This document shows, one piece after another, positions 35,355-43,507 of a stretch of 64,000 bases of DNA; position 1 is the stretch's first letter, and every line of letters starts with the position of its first letter. Both the position numbers and the translations under genes were made by a program. Below the pieces are notes generated by a model. The model saw only the letters and a program-made list of their open reading frames with translations. It did no database searches and was not told the origin of the DNA. This DNA comes from Aquibacillus sediminis (GTDB lineage: Bacteria; Bacillota; Bacilli; Bacillales; Amphibacillaceae): positions 1 through 64,000 of the forward strand of contig NZ_SZNM01000015.1 in the NCBI RefSeq assembly GCF_005870085.1, given 5' to 3'.

Positions 35355-35546
35355 CGGACATCTTGTTCCTCTATTTCACTAAATTAGCCCCGTTTTCCTA
35401 GCAAATCATACAAATAAGGCACTAAATGTCCGCCAACCACTCAAAAACAGCAATATCTAGGGAAATAAGGTACTAAATGTCCCCAAAAAACGTTTCGCCA
35501 ACGGGGGACACGTCTACTACAAAAAAGGCGGGTGGTGACAGCACCG
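35355..35546 (+). repeat. Family-D direct repeat, downstream copy
   Basis: Same order and orientation as 29373-29563: CGGACATCTTGTTCCTCTAT, CGTTTTCCTAGCAAATCATA, AATAAGGCACTAAATGTCCG, ending GGGTGGTGACAGCACC. It stops 1 bp before the stop codon of the GNAT gene at 35548. Confidence 0.85.
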
Positions 35547-35547
35547 C

Positions 35548-35970
35548 TTAATACACTTTTCTAAATCCTTCTACATGTTCGGTAAATCCTACACGTTGAT
35601 AAAATTTGTGTGCCTCTTTTAGATGACCTGAAGACACAACAATCGCGTAGGCACAGTTATTTTCTATAGCAAATGCATCAAGTGCTTCCATTAACATTCT
35701 ACCGATTCCTTTTCCCCTTATCCCTTGTTTCACAATCACATCTTCAATCACTAAAAAAGGTACCGTCAAACTTTTACAACAAATCCCAAGTGCAGAACCG
35801 ATCAGTTCATTATTCTCTTTCGCAACGGCTAAAAAGTAGTTTTCATTCGCTGAAATTTCTTCATATAGTTGAATCGACTCTTCCTGCGACATTTCAAAAG
35901 GAATTAATTCTTTATACATTTCTAATAAATTTGGGATATCTTTTGCTTCTAATTTATCAATCACAATCAT
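35548..35970 (-). CDS. GNAT-family N-acetyltransferase
   Basis: 140 residues with motif A VIEDVIVKQGIRGKGIGRML near 75 and the ending AHKFYQRVGFTEHVEGFRKV. Its short length is usual for single-domain GNATs. RBS AGGAAC is modest. The substrate is unknown. Confidence 0.87.
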   Translation of the reverse strand: MIVIDKLEAKDIPNLLEMYKELIPFEMSQEESIQLYEEISANENYFLAVAKENNELIGSALGICCKSLTVPFLVIEDVIVKQGIRGKGIGRMLMEALDAFAIENNCAYAIVVSSGHLKEAHKFYQRVGFTEHVEGFRKVY

Positions 35971-36262
35971 CGTAATGTTCCTTTCTGTATATATAAAGTG
36001 GTTAGTCTTCCAATTTATTTATTATATTATATGGAATTTATTTGTAAAAACATGGAGATTGAAGTGATAGGTACCTTTAAAAAGCGCCTGACCGCCCAAA
36101 ATATATCATATTTGACAAAAAATGGAAGATGTATGAACTAACATCGACAAAAAATGACAAAAATTACCAAAAATATTGTCCCCTACTCACAGGCAGTATA
36201 TACTTAATAGAAAATAAAAGTTTCTGCTCTTATTTAACTTGTCATAATCAAAGTACAGAGGG

Positions 36263-37435
36263 ATGGATGTTGAAAAAATGCTTAATGGTTGGAGACTAAT
36301 GGTACTCGTATTTATCACATTTATGTTGGGGGTAACATTAACTAGTTACTTGTTAGTTGGCTATGTGGATCTAGTAGCTTTATTTTTTTGTTTCTTAATC
36401 TTACCAATTATTTGGTGGATAGGTAGAGAACATGATCACGTCCGTAAAGATCGAAACACGTTACAACATTCCTATCAAGAATTACAACAACAATATAAAA
36501 CGACTAAAATAGAAAAACAAACAATAGAAAAAATCATAGATACGGTTGATGACATCGCAATATTTTCTATTAATGAATCAGAAAATACTGCTTATTTTTC
36601 AAAAGCTGTTGAACAAATTTTTGGTTTACCGCACGAAGCATTTATTAGTGAACCAAACTTATGGAAGCAATTTATACATCCGGATGATAAAGAAAAAATT
36701 AACAAACAATTCTCGAACATAACGGAACCATTACAAGCTGAGTTTCGCATCATCCGACTTGACGAAGAAATTCGATGGGTTGTGCTACGCATCGTTTCGG
36801 TAGAAAAAAATGCTATTGAAGGAAATATCATTGATATAACCGATCGAAAAGAATTAGAGGATAAACTAAAGCAGTTCGCCTATTACGACGACCTAACAGA
36901 CTTACCTAACCGTAAGCTAATGGAACGTCAATTAAAAAAATCGATTGCTCGATCTAAACGTAACGATCATTCATTATGTGTTATGTTTATTGATCTAGAT
37001 GGATTTAAAAAAGTGAATGATACACTAGGACATGAAGCTGGTGATGAGTTACTAAAAGAGGTCGCGCTTCGTTTAGATGATACTGTTCGTGAAGGAGATT
37101 TAATCGCGCGTCACGGTGGTGATGAATTTATCGCCATTTTTGAGGAGACAGACAAGACTGAAGTTGAAGGCATTGCTGATCGAATTATCGATGAGCTTTC
37201 ACATCCATATAGTCATAATGAAAAAGAATCAACGATTACCCCAAGCATTGGTATAAGTTTATATCCTGATCATGGTGAAGAAATGGATTCACTGATTAAA
37301 TATGCAGACAAAGCAATGTACTACGCTAAAAGTAAAGGAAAAGCGAACTATCAATTTTATTCGAGTGAACTTCCAGATGCTCAAATTAAGAAAGAAAACG
37401 TCCTTGAGAAAATTGTTAATCATTTTACAAAATAA
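36263..37435 (+). CDS. Membrane PAS-GGDEF diguanylate cyclase
   Basis: The 390-residue protein has two N-terminal helices (about 10-50), a short coiled coil (60-85), a PAS domain (about 95-205; VDDIAIFSINESENTAYFSK) and a GGDEF domain (about 210-375). The active site reads ARHGGDEF near 285 and an intact inhibitory I-site REGD lies exactly five residues before it, so feedback by c-di-GMP is expected. It makes c-di-GMP from two GTP. It stands at the edge of a signalling island with an EAL protein. Confidence 0.9.
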   Translation: MDVEKMLNGWRLMVLVFITFMLGVTLTSYLLVGYVDLVALFFCFLILPIIWWIGREHDHVRKDRNTLQHSYQELQQQYKTTKIEKQTIEKIIDTVDDIAIFSINESENTAYFSKAVEQIFGLPHEAFISEPNLWKQFIHPDDKEKINKQFSNITEPLQAEFRIIRLDEEIRWVVLRIVSVEKNAIEGNIIDITDRKELEDKLKQFAYYDDLTDLPNRKLMERQLKKSIARSKRNDHSLCVMFIDLDGFKKVNDTLGHEAGDELLKEVALRLDDTVREGDLIARHGGDEFIAIFEETDKTEVEGIADRIIDELSHPYSHNEKESTITPSIGISLYPDHGEEMDSLIKYADKAMYYAKSKGKANYQFYSSELPDAQIKKENVLEKIVNHFTK

Positions 37436-37467
37436 AACGATACTAGCAGTTTAGAAAATTAAATAGA

Positions 37468-37505
37468 CCCGCCTCTTTTCACAAACGAAATTGGAGCGGG
37501 TTTCT
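37468..37505 (+). terminator. Intrinsic terminator of the GGDEF gene
   Basis: ACCCGC and GCGGGT separated by about 25 bases, then TTT. The stem is short but well placed, 35 bp behind the stop. Confidence 0.5.
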
Positions 37506-37727
37506 ATATGGATCTGTTTTCATTTTCGCGCGTTTACTATCTTTATTTTGACCAACTTCTTGTTTGAAAACAAAAGCTTCTTCCCTATTGCATGTCGTAG
37601 TTCACTATTTTCGCTTTAGTATCCTTTAATACATAAACCTATGTGTATATCAAGGATAACAAGGTCAGATCGATGCGTGTCGACCACTTGCCTCCTGAAT
37701 AGTCGTATAATCATCATTAGGAAGGAA

Positions 37728-37931
37728 TCAGCCACTAGTATCTGTTTCCTCATTCTCTTTTTTAGTTTTTAACTTTTTTTGATAGATCGAAATTAATTGA
37801 TCCAACTCTTGACTATATTTCACGGTAATCTCACTTTCATACCCATAAAGTTCAGCTTTCCTTAACAACACTTTTCTTTTTTGATCAATTTGCTTCGTTA
37901 AAAAATCTTCTTTAGCGCATTTATCACTCAT
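37728..37931 (-). CDS. Spo0E-family aspartyl-phosphate phosphatase
   Basis: The 67-residue two-helix protein carries the family signature SQELDQLISIYQKK near residue 40 after KRKVLLRKAELYGYESEITV. Spo0E-type phosphatases remove the phosphate from Spo0A~P and so delay sporulation. RBS TAGGAGG precedes the ATG. A gene of only this length is normal for the family. Confidence 0.88.
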   Translation of the reverse strand: MSDKCAKEDFLTKQIDQKRKVLLRKAELYGYESEITVKYSQELDQLISIYQKKLKTKKENEETDTSG

Positions 37932-38007
37932 TGCTACCTCCTACTATTAGGTGAAGCCTTGAACCCACAACCATTATTTATACCAGGAATTGGAGGTGGC
38001 GAAAAGT

Positions 38008-38021
38008 GTCAAATTGCCACA
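38008..38021. promoter_or_regulatory. Shared motif GTCAAATTGCCACA, site 1
   Basis: The exact 14-mer recurs at 40514-40527. Both sites lie upstream of an XRE-MEDS gene (160 and 200 bp before the start). Probably a regulator site; which protein binds is unknown. Confidence 0.5.
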
Positions 38022-38166
38022 TTTGGTCCAATTTTTCAAAACAGTATACAGACTCCATTCAACTGACAAGTTTTACCAGTAGTTAGTTAAGACATCATGC
38101 TCCCTTTATATGTTTTAATAGATTTATGTCTATTTTTCTATACTTGAGAGATTGGAGGGAGTTTTT

Positions 38167-38973
38167 ATGAAAAGAGAGTGGTTAATACAAGCCCGCAAAT
38201 TAAAACACTATACCCAGGAACAAATTGCAGCCGAGGCATACATTGATCGAACCTACTATTCACAAATCGAAACTGGCAAAAGAAATCCAGGGCTTCATGT
38301 GGCGATTAAAATTGCAGACATTTTAAATTTTGAACCTTTGCTATTTTATAAAGATTCACTTGATCAAAACTCTCAACCATTAGCAAACACCACTTTCAGC
38401 TACGAAGTAACCAAAAAAATAACTACTATGAATACAGGTGAAATACTATACCTTTACAATACGATCGAATCACATACCTATCATAGTTTCGCTTTCCTCT
38501 ATGACGGAGTAAGCAAAGGAATTCCATGTTTATTGATTGACAACAGTGATAATTTTAACAGTATGATGCATCACTTAAGTGCTAAAATACCCCAGGAGCA
38601 ACTTAAAAAGTTCATCCAGTTTGTTGATATAGATAAACAGCATTGGGGTGATCTTGAAGCAGCGTTTAAAAAAACAGTGCTGGAATCTAAGTTTCTACGT
38701 ATTTGGTGTGGGGAACATGATAAGCAACATCATGATTTATCTACTAAGCTAGAAAATTATTTGGGGAAACACTTGAAAACGAACAACCTTTTATCCGTTC
38801 ATTCCTATGATGCTTCCATGATTACAGCGGGAGATCATATTAACATGATGCGAATGTATCCTTATATGATGACCGATTCTGAAATAACTACTTCTCCCTT
38901 TTTCGTTTCAAGTCCTAACACCCAGCTTTCCCCTTCCCTGTTTATGCAAGAAAAAAATAGAAAAAAGGAATGA
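38167..38973 (+). CDS. XRE-type HTH plus MEDS-domain regulator 1
   Basis: The 268-residue protein has an N-terminal XRE helix-turn-helix (1-60; KREWLIQARKLKHYTQEQIA, YSQIETGKRNPGLHVA) and a C-terminal MEDS domain (about 95-260; GEILYLYNTIESHTYHSFAF, VHSYDASMITAGDHINMMR). MEDS (as in DcmR) is a RecA/KaiC-like sensory domain. The start is ATG 38167 behind GGAGGGAG. The MEDS-only gene follows 9 bp later. The signal is unknown. Confidence 0.85.
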   Translation: MKREWLIQARKLKHYTQEQIAAEAYIDRTYYSQIETGKRNPGLHVAIKIADILNFEPLLFYKDSLDQNSQPLANTTFSYEVTKKITTMNTGEILYLYNTIESHTYHSFAFLYDGVSKGIPCLLIDNSDNFNSMMHHLSAKIPQEQLKKFIQFVDIDKQHWGDLEAAFKKTVLESKFLRIWCGEHDKQHHDLSTKLENYLGKHLKTNNLLSVHSYDASMITAGDHINMMRMYPYMMTDSEITTSPFFVSSPNTQLSPSLFMQEKNRKKE

Positions 38974-38982
38974 GCGTGAAAA

Positions 38983-39555
38983 ATGATTTCATTAACTAAC
39001 TATTTGCGAGTAACCAATGCATCCCATATATTATACTTTTTTGAAGAAGAGTCGATTTATATACAGAATTTGCTTACGTATATCCGAACAGGAATTGAAA
39101 GAGGTCACCATATATTAATCATTGAAAACACAGGCATATATAAAGAAGTCCAGAAAAAAATAACTGCTTCATTTTCAAATGAGCAACAACATCATATTCA
39201 TTTTGTCGATAATCATTCCTTTTACAAACGCTATCATGACTTCAACATTAATCATGTTATTGAACACTTTAGTGAGATTTTAGAACCTTTTTTTAATCAA
39301 GACCTTACTGTTCGTACCTGGGCTCATGTCGACTGGAATGAGCAAGACGACATGGAAGATAAACTTGAAGAATTTGAAAAGTTAGCAGACTGTGCTGTAA
39401 AAGAAATGAATCTCCTTTCTGTCTGTGCTTACAATGCTTTCGATCTATCTGCTTCTCTTGAAAATAAAATGATGCGTAGTCATGAGTATTTAATGACAGA
39501 TAGAGAATTTGTTCGATCTACACTGTACGGAATTCCTGCATGTAAAAAACGCTAG
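38983..39555 (+). CDS. MEDS-domain protein without HTH
   Basis: The 190-residue protein consists of one MEDS domain (about 10-175; SHILYFFEEESIYIQNLLTY; VCAYNAFDLSASLENKMMRS; YLMTDREFVRS). It lacks a DNA-binding part. Close spacing to the XRE-MEDS gene suggests it modulates that regulator, perhaps by mixed dimers; this is inference. RBS GAGCG is weak, so coupling is likely. Confidence 0.82.
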   Translation: MISLTNYLRVTNASHILYFFEEESIYIQNLLTYIRTGIERGHHILIIENTGIYKEVQKKITASFSNEQQHHIHFVDNHSFYKRYHDFNINHVIEHFSEILEPFFNQDLTVRTWAHVDWNEQDDMEDKLEEFEKLADCAVKEMNLLSVCAYNAFDLSASLENKMMRSHEYLMTDREFVRSTLYGIPACKKR

Positions 39556-39570
39556 CCTTTCATTTAAAAA

Positions 39571-39606
39571 ACGGGAATCCGACGATAAAAACCGTAGCAT
39601 TCCCGT
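39571..39606. terminator. Bidirectional terminator
   Basis: ACGGGAAT (39571-39578) pairs with ATTCCCGT (39599-39606), between the convergent MEDS and EAL genes. Confidence 0.65.
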
Positions 39607-39663
39607 AACTTGCTTATAAGTTGGATTAATTGAAACAAGATGGATATCTTTTTCAGTCAATCG

Positions 39664-40374
39664 TTACATTTCCTTTGGTCTACCTATTAAATATCCTTGT
39701 CCAAGATCGATACCTAGCATTTTGGCAATCACGAGTTCACTGTGGTTCTCCATGCCCTCTAGTACCAATTTCATCTTTTCGTTTTGACATATATTTGCCA
39801 ACTTTCTAACTTCTGATTGCTTGTCTAATGAAAGTGCTAAACGACTAGAGAACGTTTTATCTAACTTAACAATATCTGGTTCAATATCGATGATTGTTTG
39901 TAAAGTGGTCTCCCCTTTACCATAATCATCTATGGCTATACCTATTCCTAACTCTCTCATCAACTCTATGACGCTTTTCATCCCAAGTAGATCCTTAATC
40001 TCTTCTGCCTCACTTATTTCAACTATCACTTTTGTATTCATGATTAATCCATTTAGATAGAGTTTGTTTAAAAACGGTTCAAAAAACGGGTGCATCATGG
40101 TGGAAGGGTATATATTGATAAATAGTCGATGGATACTTTTCCTTTTTGAAGCTGTTAACAAGGCATGGTAAATAGAGTGCGTATCCAATTCGTATAACAT
40201 ATTATTCTTCATTGCTAAACTAAACAGTTGCTCAGGAGAATCAACTAACTTGGAACGGAATAAAGCCTCAAAGCCGTTAACTTCCCAGGTCTGCAAATCA
40301 ATTAATGGTTGAAAAACATGACTGAAATTTTTTGTATATATCATGTTGTGTAGTAAGTTTAAATCTTGTTTCAA
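39664..40374 (-). CDS. EAL-domain protein, degenerate active site
   Basis: About 236 residues of a single EAL domain: NGFEALFRSK keeps E-A-L near 28 and IVEISEAEEIKDL replaces the usual L-E-x-T-E. DDYGKGETTLQTIIDIEPDI-VKLD keeps the double Asp, and LVLEGMEN replaces A-E-G-V-E. It may hydrolyse c-di-GMP weakly or only bind it. The likely start is TTG at 40374 behind GGGAG; the ATG at 40392 overlaps the site. Its motif partner upstream is shared with the divergent XRE-MEDS gene. Confidence 0.8.
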   Translation of the reverse strand: MKQDLNLLHNMIYTKNFSHVFQPLIDLQTWEVNGFEALFRSKLVDSPEQLFSLAMKNNMLYELDTHSIYHALLTASKRKSIHRLFINIYPSTMMHPFFEPFLNKLYLNGLIMNTKVIVEISEAEEIKDLLGMKSVIELMRELGIGIAIDDYGKGETTLQTIIDIEPDIVKLDKTFSSRLALSLDKQSEVRKLANICQNEKMKLVLEGMENHSELVIAKMLGIDLGQGYLIGRPKEM

Positions 40375-40513
40375 TAGAAAAACTCCCTGCATGTTGTTCG
40401 TTCTAAACCTACAACCTTTATACGTCGTTTTCTCTTTCCCCTTATCTGTTCTTGATTACAATATTAATCCTACTATTATGATAAACGAAATGTCATTAGA
40501 TGATGACAATTGC

Positions 40514-40601
40514 GTCAAATTGCCACAAAATATGTATGCTTTTGTCGAATAGTTTATAATACTTACTATAAGTAACTGTTTACAATGTGGCATATTGCCA
40601 C
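40514..40601. promoter_or_regulatory. Shared motif site 2 and GTGGCATATTGCCAC palindrome
   Basis: GTCAAATTGCCACA at 40514-40527 repeats site 1 exactly. At 40587-40601 GTGGCA-TAT-TGCCAC is a perfect 6-bp-arm palindrome with the same TTGCCAC half. Both lie between the divergent EAL and XRE-MEDS genes. Confidence 0.55.
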
Positions 40602-40728
40602 TTTAGGATCGTGGTTTATTTGATAAAATTTAATGATATCTACTTTTTAAATAAAATCTATTAGTGCGCATATTAAATATACATTGCTAGTTTATTGTTA
40701 GCGCTTGCTGCTGAGAATGGGGGTAATT

Positions 40729-41526
40729 ATGAGAAGAGAATGGTTGATCCAACTTCGTATTGACAAGGGCTTTACTCAGGAGCAAATTGCAACGAAAGCA
40801 TTTATTGATAGGGGGTATTACTCACAACTAGAGAATGGAAAACGAGATCCTGGTTTTAATGTTGCTGTTAACATATCGAAGGTTCTAGAATTTAATCCAT
40901 TAATGTTTTTTCGTGATCAATTTACTGAATCACACAGCATCGATCCTCCTCATAAAAGGGAATCGATAAAATCACTCAATGAGATTGATCATGGGAATAT
41001 CATTTACCTCTATGAAGATAGTGATCGTTATTTACATCAACTGATAACTTTTCTCCTCATTGGTATAGAATACGAGAGTACTAGTCTTATTATTGATGAT
41101 TCGAACACGATTCAATATGTTCGAGAAAAGTTAAATAAACTAACTAGAAACACTAAAAGCATGAAAAACATTCATTTTATCGAAAATAACGATACAAGAC
41201 AGCTAGACACTGTCTTACATAAATGGTTAGATGATCAAAGGATACAAGTATGGGTTCAAGAAAACCGTGTGGCAGAAAGTGACTGCTTTAAAAAGATAAA
41301 ACGATATGTAGCACCTAAAAACATAACCATGTCTGGAGCTAATAACATGCTAGGGGTGTGTGCTCATAATGCAACCTTAGTAACCGCACAATCATACATT
41401 CGGATGATGAGACTCTTCCCTTATTTAATGACTGACACAGAAATTGTAAACTCACCACTTTTTCACCTTAATAATGGGAATCATACATTATCCCCCTCAT
41501 TGTATGTGCAGGGGGATATGGATTAA
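40729..41526 (+). CDS. XRE-type HTH plus MEDS-domain regulator 2
   Basis: The 265-residue paralogue of the protein from 38167 has HTH 1-60 (RREWLIQLRIDKGFTQEQIA; YSQLENGKRDPGFNVA) and MEDS about 85-250 (NIIYLYEDSDRYLHQLITFL; GVCAHNATLVTAQSYIRMMR; FPYLMTDTEIV). It starts at ATG 40729 behind GGGGG. Two such regulators plus a MEDS-only protein within 3.4 kb point to local duplication. Confidence 0.85.
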   Translation: MRREWLIQLRIDKGFTQEQIATKAFIDRGYYSQLENGKRDPGFNVAVNISKVLEFNPLMFFRDQFTESHSIDPPHKRESIKSLNEIDHGNIIYLYEDSDRYLHQLITFLLIGIEYESTSLIIDDSNTIQYVREKLNKLTRNTKSMKNIHFIENNDTRQLDTVLHKWLDDQRIQVWVQENRVAESDCFKKIKRYVAPKNITMSGANNMLGVCAHNATLVTAQSYIRMMRLFPYLMTDTEIVNSPLFHLNNGNHTLSPSLYVQGDMD

Positions 41527-41738
41527 AATGTTTTTTTAAACGAGCCATTTAATGTAACTAATAATGAGCTATTCTATTATTTATATAATTTGGGCGGGGC
41601 TTGCAGCAGCAACCCTTAATGGTGGTAGTAATAGGCTGGTACTCGACCAAAAATACGGGATAACATATTATGCTAACCAAGTCTTTGATGCATTTGTTAG
41701 CACACACGGTATGTATGCCAAGTTTCCTAAAGAGGGAC

Positions 41739-41777
41739 ACAAAAGGGAGATTGTATACGAATCAATCTCCCTTTTGT
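41739..41777. terminator. Strong 15-bp-stem terminator
   Basis: ACAAAAGGGAGATTG (41739-41753) pairs perfectly with CAATCTCCCTTTTGT (41763-41777), between the convergent regulator and Pro-rich genes. Confidence 0.8.
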
Positions 41778-41781
41778 ATCT

Positions 41782-42249
41782 TTAAAAACAAGTAAACGAT
41801 TGAATTTGCCGTAAGTCTACCCCATAATAAACCCATCTAAATCCGGTCCAACGGTATCCTGAGACCGAATTTCGTCCGACAAAAATAGGGTAAAACCAAA
41901 ATTGTTGATTCCTATTTAACCAAACATAGGTAAATCTATATAAACAGCCTCGAATAGCACCTGGATCAACTGCAAACGTCCCTACTTGCTGTGTCTGGGT
42001 AGGAACAAAAGAAGGTGGTGGTGACGTTGGTGCCCCTGCTTGTTGACCTTGACCTGGTGGAGAAAATGGAGGTGGTGAGCTAGGTGGACCCATTTGTCCG
42101 TCCCCAGGTGAAGGGAACCATGGAAGAAAAGGGAACCATTGTCTTTCATCCACTACTTCATAGGAATAATCTTCCCCTTCTACAGGAAAGGAATAATCAT
42201 TCTGACCGAACATATAGTTATTATATTGATAGTCATTAGTTGGATACAT
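41782..42249 (-). CDS. Pro/Gln-rich protein of unknown function
   Basis: About 155 residues. An N-terminal Tyr/Asn-rich part (MYPTNDYQYNNYMFGQNDYS) leads into a Pro-rich stretch (PPSSPPPFSPPGQGQQAGAP). The C-terminal domain is Trp/Tyr/Phe-rich with GCLYRFTYVWLNRNQQFWFY and GYRWTGFRWVYYGVDLRQI. There is no signal peptide. The composition would suit a spore-surface or other structural protein, but I do not recognise it. ATG 42249 behind AAGGAG. Confidence 0.6.
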   Translation of the reverse strand: MYPTNDYQYNNYMFGQNDYSFPVEGEDYSYEVVDERQWFPFLPWFPSPGDGQMGPPSSPPPFSPPGQGQQAGAPTSPPPSFVPTQTQQVGTFAVDPGAIRGCLYRFTYVWLNRNQQFWFYPIFVGRNSVSGYRWTGFRWVYYGVDLRQIQSFTCF

Positions 42250-42429
42250 AAGATACACTCCTTATTTAGACTCACATCATCATATGTAACCGTCCATTGT
42301 CCCTCAACTCGTCCACTGACAATTGGACGTTTACCCACACTATATACTATAAGTATTAAAATTCTCTATAAACCCCTATTGCCCTAGTAACGTAGTAAAC
42401 CGCTCGATCTTTGCATAAACACTGTTGGT

Positions 42430-42477
42430 CTCAGGCCAGGGCGCAGTGACATTTGTCCATATGGAGGACTGCCCCCT
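42430..42477. repeat. Family-A palindrome, copy 9
   Basis: CTCAGGCCAGGGCGCAGTGA, CATTTGTCCATATGGAGGAC, TGCCCC. Right half good, left half worn. Confidence 0.6.
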
Positions 42478-42615
42478 CGTTCTAATGGGTTTGTTCTAGC
42501 ATACTTCTGAACCATGGCGTAGCTAAAATTTCGGAACACCAATATTATAGTAAGCAAAATTATTTACATATACCAAAACCTAGTGATACATCGTTACTTA
42601 TCAGCACCTCTAACG

Positions 42616-42645
42616 TTTGACCTTTATTGACCTTTTGATTATAAT
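42616..42645 (+). promoter_or_regulatory. CtsR operator over a sigma-A promoter (hsp20)
   Basis: TTTGACC-TTT-ATTGACC (42616-42632) is, on the other strand, GGTCAAT-AAA-GGTCAAA, the direct heptad repeat bound by CtsR. It overlaps the -35 TTGACC (42617-42622), 17 bp from a perfect -10 TATAAT (42640-42645). Heat-induced derepression of the hsp20 gene is expected. Confidence 0.85.
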
Positions 42646-42699
42646 AATAATTGAAAAGGATATTCATCATTATCAAATCTATATGGAGGGTGATGAAAC

Positions 42700-43146
42700 A
42701 TGGCTAACTTATTACCTCGTCGAAATAGTGATTTTCGTGACGTTGTAGATCGCATGTTTGATTTTTTTCACCGTGGTTTTGATGATGACTTTCTTTCACC
42801 AATGGAATCTAGATTCTTCAATTCATTCAAGATGGATGTGAAAGACAAAGGAAATCAATTAGAAATTCAAGCAGAACTGCCAGGATTAAATAAAGATGAT
42901 GTGATTGTTGAGTATAAAGATGAACACATCATCATAAAAGCAGAACAGAATGAAAATGTTGATAAGAAAAATGAGGATGGTCACTACATTCGACGCGAGC
43001 GTTCTTACGGCTCATTCCAAAGAAGTTTTTATGTTGGCAATATTGATGAAACAAAGATCAAAGGATCATTTAAAAACGGAGTGTTAACATTAAAAGTCCC
43101 TAAAGGAACCGAACTACATGATGGATATAGAGTAAAAATTGATTGA
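42700..43146 (+). CDS. Hsp20/alpha-crystallin small heat shock protein
   Basis: The 148-residue protein has an N-terminal Phe/Asp-rich arm (FDFFHRGFDDDF), an alpha-crystallin domain (about 45-135; MDVKDKGNQLEIQAELPGLN, then ERSYGSFQRSFYV and the GVLTLKVPK motif) and a short tail. It is an ATP-independent holdase that keeps unfolding proteins soluble. RBS GGAGGG precedes the ATG. The CtsR box in its promoter ties it to the clp regulon. Confidence 0.92.
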   Translation: MANLLPRRNSDFRDVVDRMFDFFHRGFDDDFLSPMESRFFNSFKMDVKDKGNQLEIQAELPGLNKDDVIVEYKDEHIIIKAEQNENVDKKNEDGHYIRRERSYGSFQRSFYVGNIDETKIKGSFKNGVLTLKVPKGTELHDGYRVKID

Positions 43147-43162
43147 ATTGTGTTTGTACATT

Positions 43163-43205
43163 AAAAGGCGCACCCAAAAAATCATTTCTCGGTTGCGCCT
43201 TTTAT
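43163..43205 (+). terminator. Terminator of hsp20
   Basis: AAAAGGCGCA and TGCGCCTTTT with a 21-base loop, followed by ATTT; 16 bp behind the stop. Confidence 0.75.
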
Positions 43206-43225
43206 TTATAGTTCACAAGGAAAAA

Positions 43226-43429
43226 TCACATATCCTTTGCGAGCCTGACCCTTTCCTTCCCATCTACCAATTCATCATATGTAAAATACACATGGCTAGG
43301 TAACGATTTAACAGAACGGGGGCGATGTGGTAATACTTCTGCTTCTTCTAGTATCCAAAACATATAATCTGTATTCGGTTTTTCAAAGCCAAAACCTAAC
43401 CTTCTATCAGATATGTAATCCGGGCTATG
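43226..43429 (-). pseudogene. C-terminal gene remnant
   Basis: The minus strand reads PDYISDRRLGFGFEKPNTDY, MFWILEEAEVLPHRPRSVKS, ending RVRLAKDM-stop. It looks like real coding sequence but starts abruptly at a family-A repeat (43430-43476). The last codons also carry GGGTCAGGCTCGC, like a repeat arm. Parent gene unknown. Confidence 0.4.
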
Positions 43430-43476
43430 GGAGGACTCTCCTCGTGGACACTTGTCCATCTGGAGTGCCTGACCTC
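43430..43476. repeat. Family-A palindrome, copy 10
   Basis: GGAGGACTCTCCTCGTGGAC, ACTTGTCCATCTGGAGTGCC, TGACC. It marks the truncated end of the remnant at 43226-43429. Confidence 0.8.
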
Positions 43477-43507
43477 ATTTCGAAAAATTACTGGTTGATA
43501 AAAACTC

